Of a stretch of 64,000 nt of DNA, positions 25,102 to 36,413 are shown piece by piece. The position numbers and the translations under genes were made by a program. Numbering within the stretch: the first letter of the stretch is position 1; each line of letters opens with the position of its first letter. The notes under the pieces were generated by a model, which searched no databases, had not been told where the DNA came from, and saw nothing but the letters and a program-made list of their open reading frames with translations. Source of the stretch: Parvibaculum lavamentivorans DS-1 (GTDB lineage Bacteria; Pseudomonadota; Alphaproteobacteria; Parvibaculales; Parvibaculaceae); assembly GCF_000017565.1 (NCBI RefSeq), contig NC_009719.1, positions 1,178,001 through 1,242,000 on the forward strand. Direction: 5' to 3'.

Positions 25102-26115
25102 TTAGCTTACCTCGATCAGCCTTCGTCCGAGATTCTCCCCCTCGAACAGCCCGATAAACGCCGCCGCCGACCCTTCGATCCCTTCGGAAACGTCTTCCGT
25201 ATACTGAAGCTTCCCCTCGTGGATCCATCCGGCCATCTCGGCTTGTGCCTCGCGGAACCGCTTGAAATAGTCGAACACCACCAGCCCCTCCATCCGCAGC
25301 CGGTGCGTGATGAAGCGCGTCACATTGCGAATGCCGACGAGTTCGTCCTCCGCCCGGTTATATTCGCTCACCTGGCCCGAAACGACGATGCGCCCATGCT
25401 CCTTCATGTTGAGAATCGCGGCATCCAGCATCTCCGCGCCGACATTGTCGAAATAGATGTCGACGCCGTCCGGGCAGTGTTCCTTGATCGCCGCGCGCAA
25501 ATCCGCCCCGCGATAGGAGAAGCAGGCGTCGAAGCCGAGCCCCTTCACATAGTCGCATTTCTCCTTCGAGCCCGCGATGCCGACGACCCTGCAGCCCTTC
25601 ATCTTCGCGATCTGCCCGGCCGTCGCGCCCACGGGCCCGGCAGCCGATGAAATCAGCACCGTGTCGCCTTCCTTCGGCTGCCCGAGTTCCAGCAACCCGA
25701 AATAGGAGGTCAGCCCCGGAATGCCGAGCACGCCGATTGCCGCCGTCGGCCGCAACGCCCCGTGGAACATCTCCGGCGCCAGCACCTGCACGCCGCGCCC
25801 GTTCGACACCGCATGCGTCACCCAGCCGAAACCGCCCGTCACCCGGTCGCCCACCTTGAACTTCTCATTGTTCGACGCCTCGACCACGCCCACCATCGCG
25901 CTGTCGATGGTCTCGCCCACCGGCAGCGCCGCCGTGTAGCTGTCGCCCGAAAGCCGCCCGCGCATGCCGGGATCGACCGAATGGAACTCCGTGCGGATGA
26001 GAATTTCATGCTCGCCGATATCCGGCAGCGTCATATCGTCCAGCCGGAAATTCTCCGCCGTCGGTTTCCCCTCCGGCCGCGAAGCCAGCACCCAGCGTTT
26101 CGCTTTTGTCGGCAT
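25102..26115 (-). CDS. NADP-dependent oxidoreductase (MDR, CurA/PTGR type), copy 1
   Basis: A 337-residue medium-chain reductase without catalytic zinc. Pieces typical of the leukotriene B4 dehydrogenase/CurA group are RTEFHSVDPGMRGRLS, GIPGLTSYFGLLELG, the NADPH fold ISSAAGPVGATAGQIAKMKG, and VDIYFDNVGAEMLDAAI. It probably reduces alpha,beta-unsaturated ketones with NADPH. GGGAGGAAG supports the ATG at 26115. It is the first of three paralogues on this strand; copy 2 starts 75 bases further right. Confidence 0.9.
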   Translation of the reverse strand: MPTKAKRWVLASRPEGKPTAENFRLDDMTLPDIGEHEILIRTEFHSVDPGMRGRLSGDSYTAALPVGETIDSAMVGVVEASNNEKFKVGDRVTGGFGWVTHAVSNGRGVQVLAPEMFHGALRPTAAIGVLGIPGLTSYFGLLELGQPKEGDTVLISSAAGPVGATAGQIAKMKGCRVVGIAGSKEKCDYVKGLGFDACFSYRGADLRAAIKEHCPDGVDIYFDNVGAEMLDAAILNMKEHGRIVVSGQVSEYNRAEDELVGIRNVTRFITHRLRMEGLVVFDYFKRFREAQAEMAGWIHEGKLQYTEDVSEGIEGSAAAFIGLFEGENLGRRLIEVS

Positions 26116-26190
26116 GATTCTTCCTCCCGTTTGAATCATTATGGCCCGGGCTGTGAACCCGGGCCACCATGCCGTCGCTGAAAAGAACGC

Positions 26191-27216
26191 TCAGACCGCC
26201 TTGTCCGGCCCGATCTTCACCAGCATCTTGCCGAAATTCGCGCCCTTGAAGAGATTGAGAAAAGCCTTCGGCGCATTCTCGATGCCTTCTTCCACAGTCT
26301 CTTCCCATTTCATCTTGCCGCTCTGGATCAGCGGGCCCATCTCGGCGAAGAACTCGCCCATGTGCTGGAAATAGTTGGAAACGATGAAGCCCTGCAGGCG
26401 CAGGCTCTTGCCGACGATCTGGATGAGGTTCGTCGGGCCGGGCCGCGGCTCGGTGTCGTTATACTGCTCGATCATGCCGCACAGCGCCGCCCGTCCGTTG
26501 GGCCGCATCGCGTTGATCGCGGCTTCGAGGTGCTTGCCGCCCACATTCTCGAAATAGACGTCGATGCCTTTCGGGAATGCATCCGCCACCGCCTTTGTCA
26601 GGTCGCCGCAGGTCTTGTAGTTGATCGCCTTGTCGATGCCCGCGACCTCTTCGAGCCACTTGCACTTCTCGTCCGATCCCGCCGAGCCGACCACATAGCA
26701 GCCATGCGCCTTGGCAAGCTGGCAGACAACGGAGCCCACGGCGCCCGATGCCGCCGAAACGAACACCGTCTCGCCATCCTTCAAATTCGCCACCTTGAAG
26801 AGCCCCGCCCATGCCGTCATGCCCGGCATGCCGAGCGTGCCGAGAAACGCCTCGATGGGTCCGAGCGATGGGTCGACCGGCGTAAAGCCCGCCGCCGGGC
26901 CCGTCGCATATTCGCGCCAGCCCCACATGTGGTTCACATAGGTGCCCACCTTCAGCTTGTCGCTCTTCGACTCGACGACCTGGCCGATGGCGCCGCCCTC
27001 AAGCGGCTTGCCGATCTGGAACGGCGGCACATAGCTTTCGCGGTCCATCATGCGCCCGCGCATATAGGGGTCCACCGACATCCATATGTTGCGCACCAGC
27101 ACTTCGCCGTCGCCGGGCTGCAACACATCGGCGCTCGCCACTTCGAAATCGCTGTCTTTGGGCATGCCCACGGGCCGCGCCTTCAGCCGGATTTCCTTCG
27201 AACTCAGGTTCGACAT
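26191..27216 (-). CDS. NADP-dependent oxidoreductase (MDR, CurA/PTGR type), copy 2
   Basis: A 341-residue paralogue of the neighbouring gene, with the opening NLSSKEIRLKARPVGMPK, VRNIWMSVDPYMRGRM, GMPGMTAWAGLFKVA, VSAASGAVGSVVCQLAKAHG (NADPH fold) and GIDVYFENVGGKHLEAAI. The length and pattern match YncB/CurA-type reductases of unsaturated carbonyl compounds. It has a family-typical start at 27216; four further codons are possible. It lies upstream of copy 1, and a separate promoter probably lies in the 117 bases before it. Confidence 0.9.
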   Translation of the reverse strand: MSNLSSKEIRLKARPVGMPKDSDFEVASADVLQPGDGEVLVRNIWMSVDPYMRGRMMDRESYVPPFQIGKPLEGGAIGQVVESKSDKLKVGTYVNHMWGWREYATGPAAGFTPVDPSLGPIEAFLGTLGMPGMTAWAGLFKVANLKDGETVFVSAASGAVGSVVCQLAKAHGCYVVGSAGSDEKCKWLEEVAGIDKAINYKTCGDLTKAVADAFPKGIDVYFENVGGKHLEAAINAMRPNGRAALCGMIEQYNDTEPRPGPTNLIQIVGKSLRLQGFIVSNYFQHMGEFFAEMGPLIQSGKMKWEETVEEGIENAPKAFLNLFKGANFGKMLVKIGPDKAV

Positions 27217-27333
27217 CGCTTCCTCCACGTTTCTGAATGAATTTCTCGTGGAGGGGAGCCTAGCGGCCTTTGCCCAGCGGCGAAAGCGCGACCGCGCCCG
27301 GCTTTGAACAACAGGTTGTGAGGATGTGAACCG

Positions 27334-28728
27334 TCAGCTCCGCCAGCCGCCGCCCAGCGCCACGAAAAGGTCCACCGCCGAGCTGTAGCGGTTGAGCCGC
27401 GCTTGCGCCGCGCTGTCCCGCGCCGATAGCCAGCTTCGCTGCGCATCGAGCACGGAGAGCAGGTCGCTCGCGCCGGAGCGATAGCGCGCCTGCGCCAGAT
27501 CATAGGCCCGGCGCGCCTCGTCGGCCGCCACGGCAAGAGAGGCTTCCCGCAGCGCATTGGCATCGGCATTGACCAGTGCATTCTCCACTTCCGCAAAGGA
27601 GGTGAGAACGGTCTGCTTGTAGTTTGCCGCCAGTTCCACCTGCCGCCCTTCGGCCGATTGCAGGTTGCCCTCCAGCGATCCGCCGGAAAAGATCGGCGCC
27701 AGAAGCGATGCGCCGAGTGCGCTCGCCGTTTCAGCCACGCCGCCGGCAAAGCTCCGCGTCACGGATGCCGAAAGATCGAGGCTTGGAAAGAAGGCCGCCC
27801 GTGCCGCGCCGATATTCGCATTCGCCGCCAGCAGCCTCGCCTCCGCGCTGCGAATGTCCGGCCGCCGCTCCAGAAGTTCCGATGGCTGGCCCGCGGCAAT
27901 GGCGGGCAGGGCGATCTTGTCGAGCGTCTCCCCCTCCACCGCGAAGCGCCCGGGCACGCGCGCAAGCAGGATTGCGAGCGCATTCTCGTTGGCCGCTTCC
28001 TGCGCGCGAAGCGAGGGCAGGCTTGCCTCGATCGTCGCCACGGCGTTCCGTTGCTGCGCCAGGTCGAGCCCCGAAATGCTACCCGCATTGTAGCGCGCCT
28101 CGACGATCCGCAGCGTATCCCGCGCCGCCGCCAGCGATTCCTCGGCAATCGCAATCCGGTCCTTCAGCGCCAGTATCGTGAAATAGGTCGTCGCCACCTG
28201 GCTTTGAACGATCAGCGCCGCCGAATATCCGTCGAACTCGCTCGCCACCAGCGAAAGATCCGCCGACTGCGCCTGCGCCCTGTAGCGGCCCCATATGTCG
28301 AGCGCATAGCTCGCCGAAAGCCCGATCTGCGAACTGTCGCTCATCGAGCCGCCATCGACGGAGCGCGACGAGGCGCTGCCGCTGCCGGAAACCTGCGGCA
28401 GCAGCGAAGAGCCCGCCGCGCGTGCCGCGCCGCGCGCCTGCTCCACGCGGGCCAGCGCCTGTTCGATGTCGAGATTGTTCGCCAGCGCCACCTGCATCAG
28501 CAGCGTCAGCTCCGGGTCGCCGAACGAATTCCACCATTGCGTATCGGCGGCCACATCCATTCCCGCCACGCGCGGTCCGCTCCACGCATCCGGCGTCCCC
28601 GTCTCCGGCCGCGCATAATCCGGCACCATCGAACAAGCCCCCAGCATCAGCGCCAGCGCAACAGGCACTATTCTCCCTGAATTTTTCCGGGCGGGGGCGC
28701 TGAGTTGATTTGGCATGAAGAACCTCAT
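27334..28728 (-). CDS. outer-membrane efflux lipoprotein (NodT/OprM type)
   Basis: A 464-residue outer-membrane channel subunit of the NodT family. The signal peptide with lipobox LGAC ([17 protein letters not shown]) marks a lipoprotein, followed by [22 protein letters not shown] and two OEP repeats with [21 protein letters not shown] and [19 protein letters not shown], the standard hairpin motifs. It docks with the adaptor and transporter to span the outer membrane. The ATG at 28728 overlaps the macB-like stop as ATGA; ATG 28716 is the alternative. It ends the minus-strand operon of adaptor, ABC pump and channel. Confidence 0.92.
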   Translation of the reverse strand: MRFFMPNQLSAPARKNSGRIVPVALALMLGACSMVPDYARPETGTPDAWSGPRVAGMDVAADTQWWNSFGDPELTLLMQVALANNLDIEQALARVEQARGAARAAGSSLLPQVSGSGSASSRSVDGGSMSDSSQIGLSASYALDIWGRYRAQAQSADLSLVASEFDGYSAALIVQSQVATTYFTILALKDRIAIAEESLAAARDTLRIVEARYNAGSISGLDLAQQRNAVATIEASLPSLRAQEAANENALAILLARVPGRFAVEGETLDKIALPAIAAGQPSELLERRPDIRSAEARLLAANANIGAARAAFFPSLDLSASVTRSFAGGVAETASALGASLLAPIFSGGSLEGNLQSAEGRQVELAANYKQTVLTSFAEVENALVNADANALREASLAVAADEARRAYDLAQARYRSGASDLLSVLDAQRSWLSARDSAAQARLNRYSSAVDLFVALGGGWRS

Positions 28729-30686
28729 TCCGAAGCCAGCGCGACCACAGGGTCGAGCCTCGCCGCCTTCCGCGCCGGCAGATAGCCGAACACGAGGCCG
28801 GTAAAAAATGCGCAGGTGAAAGCCAGTATCGACGGCATCGCATTGATCGCGATGTTCATGCCCGCTCCGCTCAGCATCAGCGCCGTGCCGATGCCGAGCA
28901 ACACGCCGATCAGCCCGCCGACGCCGCAAACGACCAGCGCCTCCGTATTGAACTGAATGAGAATGTTGTTCATCCGCGCGCCCGTCGCCATTCTTATGCC
29001 GATTTCCCGCGTCCGCTCCGTCACGCTGACAAGCATGATGTTCATCACGCCGATGCCGCCCACAAGCAGCGAGATCGCCGCCACCGAGCCGAGCAATATT
29101 GTCATCGTGTTGGACATGTCCTCCATCGTCTCCAGCATCGACGCCGTGTTGCGGATCTGGAAGTCTTCCGTCCGGTGCCGCGCCAGCAGCAGCGTGCGGA
29201 TCGCCTCTTCCGTCTCGTCGATGCGCGCCGCATCCGCAACCTTCACCGAAATCGAATTCGCATATTGCTGCCCGAAGAGCCGCATGAAACCGGTGGTGAT
29301 GGGCACAAAGGCGACATCGTCCTGGTCGCGCCCGAACGAGGCCGCGCCCTTGCTCTCCATCACGCCGACAACCTCGAAGGGAATGTTGCCTACCAGCACA
29401 TATTCGCCGATGGGGCTGTCGCCATCCGGGAAGAGCGCGTTGACGACGGTCGCGCCGAGAACGATCACCGGCGCATAGCCGTTGAGGTCGGTCTCGCTGA
29501 AAAACCCGCCTTCGCCCACCGCCCAATCGCGCACCACCGTCATCTCCGGCCAGGTGCCGTTGATCTCGGTGCGATAGTCGATATTGCCGAAGCGCACGGT
29601 CGACGAGCTGCTGCGTTCGGGAATGGCCGCCGTCACGTTCGGCACCGTCTCGGCAATCGCTTCCGCATCCGCCGGAATGAGCGTGGCAATGTCGCCGCTG
29701 GAGCGGATGCCCGGTGCCCCCGGCCGCACCAGCAGCAGGTTGGTGCCCATGCTCTGCATGGCGCTCATGATGTTCGCCTTGCTGCCATCGCCGATGGCAA
29801 GCATGACGACGACCGCCGCCACGCCGATGACGACGCCAAGCAGCGTCAGCGCCGTGCGGAAGATGTTCACGCGCAGAGAGCGGAACGCCATCTTCACGGC
29901 CTCGGCGATTTCCGCCTGTATCACCTGCGCCCCGCTGCCGAGCGGTGCGTCTTCGTTCGCGCTGGCGCCCGCCCGCGGCTTCGGCCCGCTATCGGAAACA
30001 ATGTGCCCGTCGCTGATCTGGATGACGCGGTCCGCATGTTCGGCCACCGCCGGGTCATGCGTGATGAGAATGATCGTCCTTCCTTCCGCGTTCAGTTCTT
30101 TCAGCACGCTCAGCACATCGGCTCCGCTCTGCGTGTCGAGCGCGCCGGTCGGCTCGTCCGCGAGAATGACGTCGGCGCCGTTCATCAGCGCCCGCGCAAT
30201 GGAGACGCGCTGCTGCTGTCCGCCCGAAAGTTCCGAAGGCCGGTGTGCCGCGCGGTCGCCCATGCCGAGCCTTGTCAGCAGCGCCTTGGCACGCTCGAAG
30301 CGTTCGCTCCGCGTCGCCCCGGCATAGATCGCCGGCAGCTCGACATTCTCCGCCGCCGTCATCGTGGTGAGCAGGTTGTAGCGCTGGAACACGAAGCCGA
30401 ATGTGTCGCGGCGAAGCGATGCAAGGTCGTCCGGCGTCAGCCCGGCGACATCCGTTCCCGCCACGCGGTAGCTGCCGCCGCTCGGCCGGTCGAGGCAGCC
30501 GAGAATATTCATCAGCGTCGATTTGCCGGAGCCGGATTGCCCCATGATGGCCACGAACTCTCCACGCCGGAGCGTCAGCGACACGCCGTCCAGCGCCCGC
30601 ACTTCCGTCTCGCCGGTCTGGTAGACCTTGGTGACGTTCCGCAGTTCGATCAGCGGCGTCGCGCTTGCCTGATGGGGGGAGTGCAT
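28725..30686 (-). CDS. macB: MacB-type ABC transporter (ATPase-permease fusion)
   Basis: A 653-residue MacB-like protein: an N-terminal ATPase with Walker [10 protein letters not shown], signature [10 protein letters not shown] and Walker [10 protein letters not shown], then a transmembrane helix, a large periplasmic domain (about residues 300-540) and three C-terminal helices ending [20 protein letters not shown]. Architecture and length match MacB, which works with MacA and an outer-membrane channel to expel macrolides, peptides or lipids from the periplasm. GAGGAGG precedes the ATG. It lies 10 bases after the adaptor and overlaps the channel gene by 4. The substrate is not predictable. Confidence 0.93.
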   Translation of the reverse strand: MHSPHQASATPLIELRNVTKVYQTGETEVRALDGVSLTLRRGEFVAIMGQSGSGKSTLMNILGCLDRPSGGSYRVAGTDVAGLTPDDLASLRRDTFGFVFQRYNLLTTMTAAENVELPAIYAGATRSERFERAKALLTRLGMGDRAAHRPSELSGGQQQRVSIARALMNGADVILADEPTGALDTQSGADVLSVLKELNAEGRTIILITHDPAVAEHADRVIQISDGHIVSDSGPKPRAGASANEDAPLGSGAQVIQAEIAEAVKMAFRSLRVNIFRTALTLLGVVIGVAAVVVMLAIGDGSKANIMSAMQSMGTNLLLVRPGAPGIRSSGDIATLIPADAEAIAETVPNVTAAIPERSSSSTVRFGNIDYRTEINGTWPEMTVVRDWAVGEGGFFSETDLNGYAPVIVLGATVVNALFPDGDSPIGEYVLVGNIPFEVVGVMESKGAASFGRDQDDVAFVPITTGFMRLFGQQYANSISVKVADAARIDETEEAIRTLLLARHRTEDFQIRNTASMLETMEDMSNTMTILLGSVAAISLLVGGIGVMNIMLVSVTERTREIGIRMATGARMNNILIQFNTEALVVCGVGGLIGVLLGIGTALMLSGAGMNIAINAMPSILAFTCAFFTGLVFGYLPARKAARLDPVVALASE

Positions 30687-30696
30687 GGCGGCCTCC

Positions 30697-31941
30697 TCAG
30701 AAGAAGCCGACGCGGCGCCGGCCGCCGCTGCCGCCGCTCGCTGCCGCGCCCGCCGCCACGGTTCCCGTCACCACGGTGTCGCCTTCTTCAAGGCCGCTCT
30801 TTATTTCGGTGTTGATCCGGTTCGCGAGCCCCGTCTCGACTTCGCGCGGACGCGGGCCACTATCCGTCTTCACGGTCACGATCTTCTTCCCGCCCCGGCT
30901 TTCCGTCACCGCCGCCACCGGCACCGTCAGCACGTCGCGCGCCTCGTCGAGCACGAAGAAAACCTGCGCCGTCATGTCCTTCATCAACACGCCGCCCTCG
31001 TTCTCTATGTCGACAAGCACGGTATAAAGCACCACCTCGTTGACGATCTCCGGCGTCGGCAATATCTGGCGGACGGTCGATGCCCAGCGCCGGTCCGGCG
31101 TGCCAAGCGTCGTGAAATAAACCGGCATCCCCGCCTTGAGCTTGCCGACATCGGCCTCCGCCACCTGCGCTTCCACGGTCATGGTGTCGAGATTGGCAAT
31201 CTGCATGACGACGGGCGCCGTCTGGTTCGCATTCAGCGTCTGGCCCTGCAGCGCCGTCTGCGAGGTCACGGTGCCGTCGATGGGTGCAAATATTTTCGTA
31301 TAGCCTAGGCTCGTCTCGCCCGCGTCCACGCTCGATTTCTGCTGCTCGATCTGCGCCTTCAGCGAGCCGATCCTGGCCGCTATCGTCTGCACCAGTGTTT
31401 CGCTCGTGTCGAGGTCGTCGCGGCTCACCGCGTCGATCTTGGCAAGGTCGCTGTTGCGTCCGAACTGCCGCCGCGCCAGCACGAGTTCCGCTTCCGCGCC
31501 GGCAAGCTGCGATTGCAGGTCGCTCAGCCGCGCCCGCGCACCGGCCACTTCAGCGGCATAGACCCGCGCGTCGATCTCGGCGAGCAGGTCGCCCTTCTTC
31601 ACCTGGTCGCCGACTTCCACATGCACGATATCGAGCTGACCGGAAACCTGCGCGCCGACATCGACATATTCCTTCGGCTGCAACGAGCCGAGCGCCGTCA
31701 CCGTCAGTTCGATATCGCCCCGCGTTACCGTCTGCGTGCGATAGGTGATGTTCTCGCCGCCGAAAAGGAGCCCATAGCCGAACCACACGATGATGAAGAC
31801 GGCAATGCCGAGGCTGCCCCACCGCAAGGGGGCGGATAGTCCGCGCCAGCTGTCCAGTGCGCGGCGGGGCAGGGGCTTTGCCCCCGCCGTGCCGCCTGTC
31901 ATCGTCTCGTTCTCGTAGCCCATCGGGTTCCGCCTGTTCAT
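30697..31941 (-). CDS. macA: MacA-type periplasmic adaptor
   Basis: A 414-residue membrane-fusion protein. One N-terminal membrane helix ([17 protein letters not shown]), the lipoyl/barrel halves ([22 protein letters not shown] and [19 protein letters not shown]), a coiled-coil hairpin ([36 protein letters not shown]) and a Gly-rich end. This is the MacA pattern: it links MacB to the outer-membrane channel. GAAGG precedes ATG 31941; ATG 31923 would drop six residues. First gene of the three-gene efflux operon. Confidence 0.92.
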   Translation of the reverse strand: MNRRNPMGYENETMTGGTAGAKPLPRRALDSWRGLSAPLRWGSLGIAVFIIVWFGYGLLFGGENITYRTQTVTRGDIELTVTALGSLQPKEYVDVGAQVSGQLDIVHVEVGDQVKKGDLLAEIDARVYAAEVAGARARLSDLQSQLAGAEAELVLARRQFGRNSDLAKIDAVSRDDLDTSETLVQTIAARIGSLKAQIEQQKSSVDAGETSLGYTKIFAPIDGTVTSQTALQGQTLNANQTAPVVMQIANLDTMTVEAQVAEADVGKLKAGMPVYFTTLGTPDRRWASTVRQILPTPEIVNEVVLYTVLVDIENEGGVLMKDMTAQVFFVLDEARDVLTVPVAAVTESRGGKKIVTVKTDSGPRPREVETGLANRINTEIKSGLEEGDTVVTGTVAAGAAASGGSGGRRRVGFF

Positions 31942-32007
31942 GTGCCTTCGCGGTTAATAACGAAGAACAGACGTCATTCCGTCGCGCTATATCGCGGGGA
32001 ACCCGGC

Positions 32008-33006
32008 CTAATCGACCTTTATCATCCGTTTTCCGACATTATCCCCGGCCAGAAGCCCGACCAGCGCCTTCGGCGTGTTTTCGAGGCCGGTCATGATGTC
32101 TTCCTTGACCTTGATCTTGCCCGAATTCACCCAGCCCTGAAGCTCGTTCAGCGCCGCGTCATGCCGGTCCGCATAGTCCATCACGATGAAACCCTGCATG
32201 GTGAGCCGCTTCACCACCACGAGGCCGGGAATGCCGCGCGGACCATGCGCGGGGGCTGCACCGTCATATTGCGACACCGCTCCGCAACAGGCGATCCGGC
32301 CGAAATTGTTCATGCCGAACAGCACCGCCTCCAGAATATCGCCGCCCACATTGTCGAAATAGACGTCGATGCCCTTCGGCGCCGCCTTGCGGAGCGCCTT
32401 GCCCACAGGCTCCGCCTTGTAGTCGATGGCCGCATCGAAGCCGAGTTCATCGGTCAGCATCTTGCACTTCGCGGCCCCGCCCGCGATGCCGATGACGGTG
32501 CATCCCTTGATCTTCGCGATCTGCCCGACAATCGTGCCGACAGATCCCGCCGCCGCCGATACGACCACCGTGTCCCCCGCCTTCGGCTTGCCCACTTCCA
32601 GCAGCCCGAAATAGGCGGTCAGTCCGGCAATGCCATAGACGCTGAGAAGATGCGATAGCGGCTCCATCTTCGGCAGCTTCTGCGCGCCCTTCGCCGGCAC
32701 GGCGGCATAGTCCTGCCAGCCCGTATCGGCGAACACGAGGTCGCCCTTGGCAAAGCCCGGCGCCTTCGCTTCCATCACTTCCGAGACAGAGCCGCCCGCC
32801 ATCACCGTGCCGGCGTCCACGGCCGCCCGGTAGGTCGCGCCCTGCATCCAGGCGCGGTTCGCCGCGTCGAGCGAGATGAGCCGGGTCCTGACCAGCAATT
32901 CGCCGTCCTTCGGCGTCGGCACCGTTCCCTCGGAAAGCTTGAAGTGGCTCTCGGCCAGTTTGCCGCTCGGGTTCTCGGTGAGCAGGATCTGTCGGTTGAC
33001 GGTCAT
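32008..33006 (-). CDS. NADP-dependent oxidoreductase (MDR, CurA/PTGR type), copy 3
   Basis: A 332-residue third paralogue of the zinc-independent reductase family: RTRLISLDAANRAWMQG, GIAGLTAYFGLLEVG, VVSAAAGSVGTIVGQIAKIKG and GIDVYFDNVGGDILEAVL. It differs from copies 1 and 2 in the N-terminal substrate region (SLDAANRAWM in place of SVDPxMRGRM). GGGAGGAGAAA gives it its own strong ribosome site. It lies 66 bases upstream of the macA-like gene and might be read with it. A NADPH-linked enone or quinone reductase is the likely activity. Confidence 0.9.
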   Translation of the reverse strand: MTVNRQILLTENPSGKLAESHFKLSEGTVPTPKDGELLVRTRLISLDAANRAWMQGATYRAAVDAGTVMAGGSVSEVMEAKAPGFAKGDLVFADTGWQDYAAVPAKGAQKLPKMEPLSHLLSVYGIAGLTAYFGLLEVGKPKAGDTVVVSAAAGSVGTIVGQIAKIKGCTVIGIAGGAAKCKMLTDELGFDAAIDYKAEPVGKALRKAAPKGIDVYFDNVGGDILEAVLFGMNNFGRIACCGAVSQYDGAAPAHGPRGIPGLVVVKRLTMQGFIVMDYADRHDAALNELQGWVNSGKIKVKEDIMTGLENTPKALVGLLAGDNVGKRMIKVD

Positions 33007-33194
33007 GGCGGTTTCTCCTCCCGGATTGATATTTGAAGGGGAGCCTAGCTCCCCATGCGCCCCGGCGCACCCCGCAATGGAGGTTCATCCCTGAACTATT
33101 GTGACTGCGGCCCTCAACAGCTAAAACCGCGAGACTGGCGCTCTATATATACGACTCCCTTCTTTCCCTTGCCCAAGGTGCCTCCGCGTTCCCC

Positions 33195-34859
33195 ATGACA
33201 GACAAGCTCCGCATCGCCCTTGCCCAGTTGAACCCCGTCGTCGGTGACATAGCGGGCAATCTTCAGAAGGCTGTCGAGGCCCGCCGCGCCGCCTCCGTCG
33301 CGGGCGCGGAGCTCATTGTCTTTACCGAGCTTTTCCTCACCGGCTACCCGCCGGAAGACCTCGTCTTGAAGCCCGCCTTCCAGCGCGTCGCGAAGGCAGC
33401 CGTGGAAGATCTCGCCCGCCAGACGGCGGATGGCGGCCCCGCCGTCCTGATCGGCGCACCCTGGGCCGAGGAGGGCAAGCTCTACAATGCCGTCCTCCAT
33501 CTGGATCGCGGCGAGATCAAGGGCCGCCGCTACAAGGTTCACCTGCCGAATTATTCCGTCTTCGACGAGCCCCGTGTCTTCGCCTCCGGCCCGATGCCCG
33601 GCCCCTTCAGCATTCGCGGCGTCCGCATCGGCGCGCCCATCTGCGAGGACATTTGGTACCCGGATGTCGTCGAATGCCTGGAGGAATCCGGCGCCGAACT
33701 CCTCCTCGTCCCCAACGGCTCGCCTTACGAATTCAACAAGCCCGATGCCCGCCTGCAGCTCGCTCTCTCGCGCATCCGCGAAAGCGGCCTGCCGCTCGCC
33801 TATGTGAACCAGCTCGGCGGCCAGGACGAACTCGTCTTCGACGGCGGCTCCTTCGTGCTCAATGCGGATTTCTCCCTCGCGCTCCAGATGCCCGCCTGGG
33901 AAGAAAAAATCACCTGCACCGATTGGACGCGCGGTGAAAAGGGCTGGGTCTGCGCGCCCGGCGAAAAGGCGCTGGTGGAGGAGGGCGATGAATCGCTCTA
34001 TCTCGCCGTCGTTCAGGGCCTGCGCGACTATGTGAAGAAAAACCGCTTCCCCGGCGTCGTCCTCGGCCTCTCGGGCGGCATCGACTCGGCGCTCGTCGCC
34101 GCCATAGCGGTCGATGCGCTCGGCGCGGACAAGGTCCACTGCGTCATGCTGCCCTATCGCTACACCTCGTCCGAAAGCCTCACCGATGCCGAAGCCTGCG
34201 CGAAGCTCCTCGGCGTCCGCTACGATGTCGTGCCGATAGAGGAGCCCGTCGCCGGCTTCACCTCCGCGCTCGAAAAAATGTTCGAGGGCACGCAGTCCGG
34301 CGTGACCGAGGAAAACCTCCAGTCGCGCACGCGCGGCGTCGTCCTCATGGCAATATCGAACAAGTTCGGCTCCATGCTGCTGACCACCGGCAACAAGTCC
34401 GAAGTCTCCGCCGGCTATGCCACCATCTATGGCGACATGAATGGCGGCTTCAATCCGATCAAGGATCTCTACAAGTCCCGCGTCTTCAAATTGTCCAACT
34501 GGCGCAACACCCATATGCCCAAGGGCTGCCTCGGCCCGGAGGGCAGGGTGATCCCCGAACGCATCATCACGCGTCCTCCATCCGCCGAATTGCGCCCCGA
34601 CCAGAAGGACGAGGATTCATTGCCCCCCTACGAAGTCATGGACGATATCCTCCATTGCCTCATCGAGGAGGAAATGAGCGTCACCGACATCGTCGCGCGC
34701 GGCCATGATCGCGACCTCGTGAAGCGCATCGAACACCTCCTCTACATCTCCGAATACAAACGCCGCCAGGCCGCCCCCGGCGTCAAGGTAACGAAGCGAA
34801 ATTTCGGCCGCGACCGCCGCTACCCCATCGTCAACGGCTTCCGGGACCAGGACCTGTGA
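33195..34859 (+). CDS. nadE: glutamine-dependent NAD+ synthase
   Basis: A 554-residue two-domain enzyme making NAD+ from deamido-NAD+ with glutamine as nitrogen donor. The N-terminal nitrilase-type glutaminase domain shows the Glu in [14 protein letters not shown], the Lys in [11 protein letters not shown] and the nucleophile Cys in [12 protein letters not shown]. The C-terminal synthetase has the ATP P-loop [16 protein letters not shown] (about residue 295) and [17 protein letters not shown]. Length is standard for this type. The stop overlaps the GTG start of gltX, so the two are translationally coupled. Confidence 0.95.
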   Translation: MTDKLRIALAQLNPVVGDIAGNLQKAVEARRAASVAGAELIVFTELFLTGYPPEDLVLKPAFQRVAKAAVEDLARQTADGGPAVLIGAPWAEEGKLYNAVLHLDRGEIKGRRYKVHLPNYSVFDEPRVFASGPMPGPFSIRGVRIGAPICEDIWYPDVVECLEESGAELLLVPNGSPYEFNKPDARLQLALSRIRESGLPLAYVNQLGGQDELVFDGGSFVLNADFSLALQMPAWEEKITCTDWTRGEKGWVCAPGEKALVEEGDESLYLAVVQGLRDYVKKNRFPGVVLGLSGGIDSALVAAIAVDALGADKVHCVMLPYRYTSSESLTDAEACAKLLGVRYDVVPIEEPVAGFTSALEKMFEGTQSGVTEENLQSRTRGVVLMAISNKFGSMLLTTGNKSEVSAGYATIYGDMNGGFNPIKDLYKSRVFKLSNWRNTHMPKGCLGPEGRVIPERIITRPPSAELRPDQKDEDSLPPYEVMDDILHCLIEEEMSVTDIVARGHDRDLVKRIEHLLYISEYKRRQAAPGVKVTKRNFGRDRRYPIVNGFRDQDL

Positions 34860-36205
34860 GCGGCGCCCCGGTCGTCCGCTTCGCGCCGTCGCCCACCGGC
34901 AGCCTCCATGTCGGCAATGCCCGTGCCGCGCTGTTCAACTTCCTCTTTGCACGGAAGAATTCGGGCAAGTTCATGCTCCGCATGGACGACACCGACGACG
35001 AACGCTCGACAGTGGAATTCGCCGCGGGCATCGAGGAAGATCTCACCTGGCTTGGCTTGCGCCACGACCTCTTCGCCCGCCAGTCGGACCGCCTCGCCGC
35101 TTACGAAGCCGCCGCCGCAAAGCTGAAAGCCGATGGCCGCCTCTACCCCGCCTACGAAACCGCCGCTGAGCTCGACCGCAAGCGCAAGCGCCAGATGGCG
35201 CGCGGCCTGCCGCCGGTCTATGACCGCGCCGCCCTCGCCCTCACCGATGAAGACCGCGCGAAGCTCGAAGCCGAAGGCCGCAAGCCCCATTGGCGCTTCC
35301 GGCTCGACCGCGTCCACACCGCTTTCGACGATCTCGTGCAAGGCGCCGTCGAGGTCGACGGCGCCTCGCTGTCCGATCCCGTGCTCATCCGCGAGGATGG
35401 CCGCTTCCTCTACACCCTGCCCAGCGTCGTCGACGACATCGACTTCGCCGTCACCCATGTCATCCGTGGCTCCGACCACATCACCAACACCGGCGTGCAG
35501 ATCCAGATCATCCGCGCCCTCGGCGCCGAGCCGCCGGTCTATGCGCATTACTCGCTGCTGAATGGCCCGGAGGGGAAACCGCTCTCCAAGCGCGACGATG
35601 CCGCCCGCTTCTCTCTCCGGGCGCTCCGCGACGCCGGCTTCGAGCCGATGGCGCTGAACTCTCTCCTCGCCCGCCTCGGCACGCCGGATGCGGTCGAGCC
35701 CTGCCTCTCGCTCGACGAGCTTGCCGCCCGCTTCGACATTTCGCGCCTCGGCCGCGCCGACATCCGCTTCGATCCGGCGGACCTCGCCAAGGTCAACACC
35801 GCCTGCCTCCACCTCATGTCCTATGAAGAGGCGAAGCCCCGCCTCGCGGCGCTGGGCTGCGATCTCGGCGAGGCCTTCTGGGAGGCGATAAAGCCGAACC
35901 TCATCCTCTTCTCCGATGCCGCCGATTGGGCCCGCGTGGTCGAGGGCCCGGTCGAACCCGTCATCGAAAACCCGGACTTCGCCGCCGCCGCCGCCGCCGC
36001 TCTCCCGCCCGAGCCCTGGGATGAGAGCACCTGGGCCCTCTGGACCGATGCCGTGAAACAGGCGACAGGCGCCAAGGGCAAGGCCCTCTTCATGCCCCTC
36101 CGCCTCGCCCTCACAGGTCTCACGCATGGACCGGAGCTGAAAAACCTGCTACCTCTCATCGGACGCGAGCGGGCCTCTGCCCGGCTTGGCGGGCTAACCC
36201 GTTGA
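34856..36205 (+). CDS. gltX: glutamate--tRNA ligase
   Basis: A 449-residue class I glutamyl-tRNA synthetase. The HIGH-type motif lies in [19 protein letters not shown] at the N-terminus and the KMSKS-type motif is PLSKRDD (about residue 242). The start is a GTG in GTGA overlapping the nadE stop. Its divergence (LHVGN and LSKR forms) and length fit the second-type GltX common in alphaproteobacteria, where one copy may charge tRNA-Gln for later amidation; whether another copy exists lies outside this window. A hairpin follows at 36194-36221. Confidence 0.93.
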   Translation: MSGAPVVRFAPSPTGSLHVGNARAALFNFLFARKNSGKFMLRMDDTDDERSTVEFAAGIEEDLTWLGLRHDLFARQSDRLAAYEAAAAKLKADGRLYPAYETAAELDRKRKRQMARGLPPVYDRAALALTDEDRAKLEAEGRKPHWRFRLDRVHTAFDDLVQGAVEVDGASLSDPVLIREDGRFLYTLPSVVDDIDFAVTHVIRGSDHITNTGVQIQIIRALGAEPPVYAHYSLLNGPEGKPLSKRDDAARFSLRALRDAGFEPMALNSLLARLGTPDAVEPCLSLDELAARFDISRLGRADIRFDPADLAKVNTACLHLMSYEEAKPRLAALGCDLGEAFWEAIKPNLILFSDAADWARVVEGPVEPVIENPDFAAAAAAALPPEPWDESTWALWTDAVKQATGAKGKALFMPLRLALTGLTHGPELKNLLPLIGRERASARLGGLTR

Positions 36206-36221
36206 TCGGGTTGGGTGTTTT
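36194..36221 (+). terminator. possible terminator after gltX
   Basis: An 8-base stem, CTAACCCG (36194-36201) with CGGGTTGG (36207-36214, one G-T pair), loop TTGAT, followed by GTGTTTT. It overlaps the gltX stop codon. Stem and T-run are both modest, so the call is tentative. Confidence 0.45.
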
Positions 36222-36413
36222 AACGGCGAGACAAGGGAAACCCGGCATGAGCCAGGCTCTCTCGATCATCACGGGTCTCATTATTAGCGGCTGACACAGC
36301 TCCGCCGCCGCCGTACAAGCACGCTTGCAAATCATTGTGGGAAGAACGGACCGGCCGGTGGCGGAAGTCACCTTTTGCGGGCGTATATGCGTCCCTCGAT
36401 GCGGAACGGAACC

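Noticed and set aside
23546-25228. A 560-codon minus frame and a 597-codon plus frame over DAHP synthase
   Set aside because: Both are shadows of the DAHP synthase gene, whose protein matches the class II family end to end.
33114-34514. A 466-codon minus frame
   Set aside because: Antisense of nadE; nadE has complete glutaminase and synthetase motifs.
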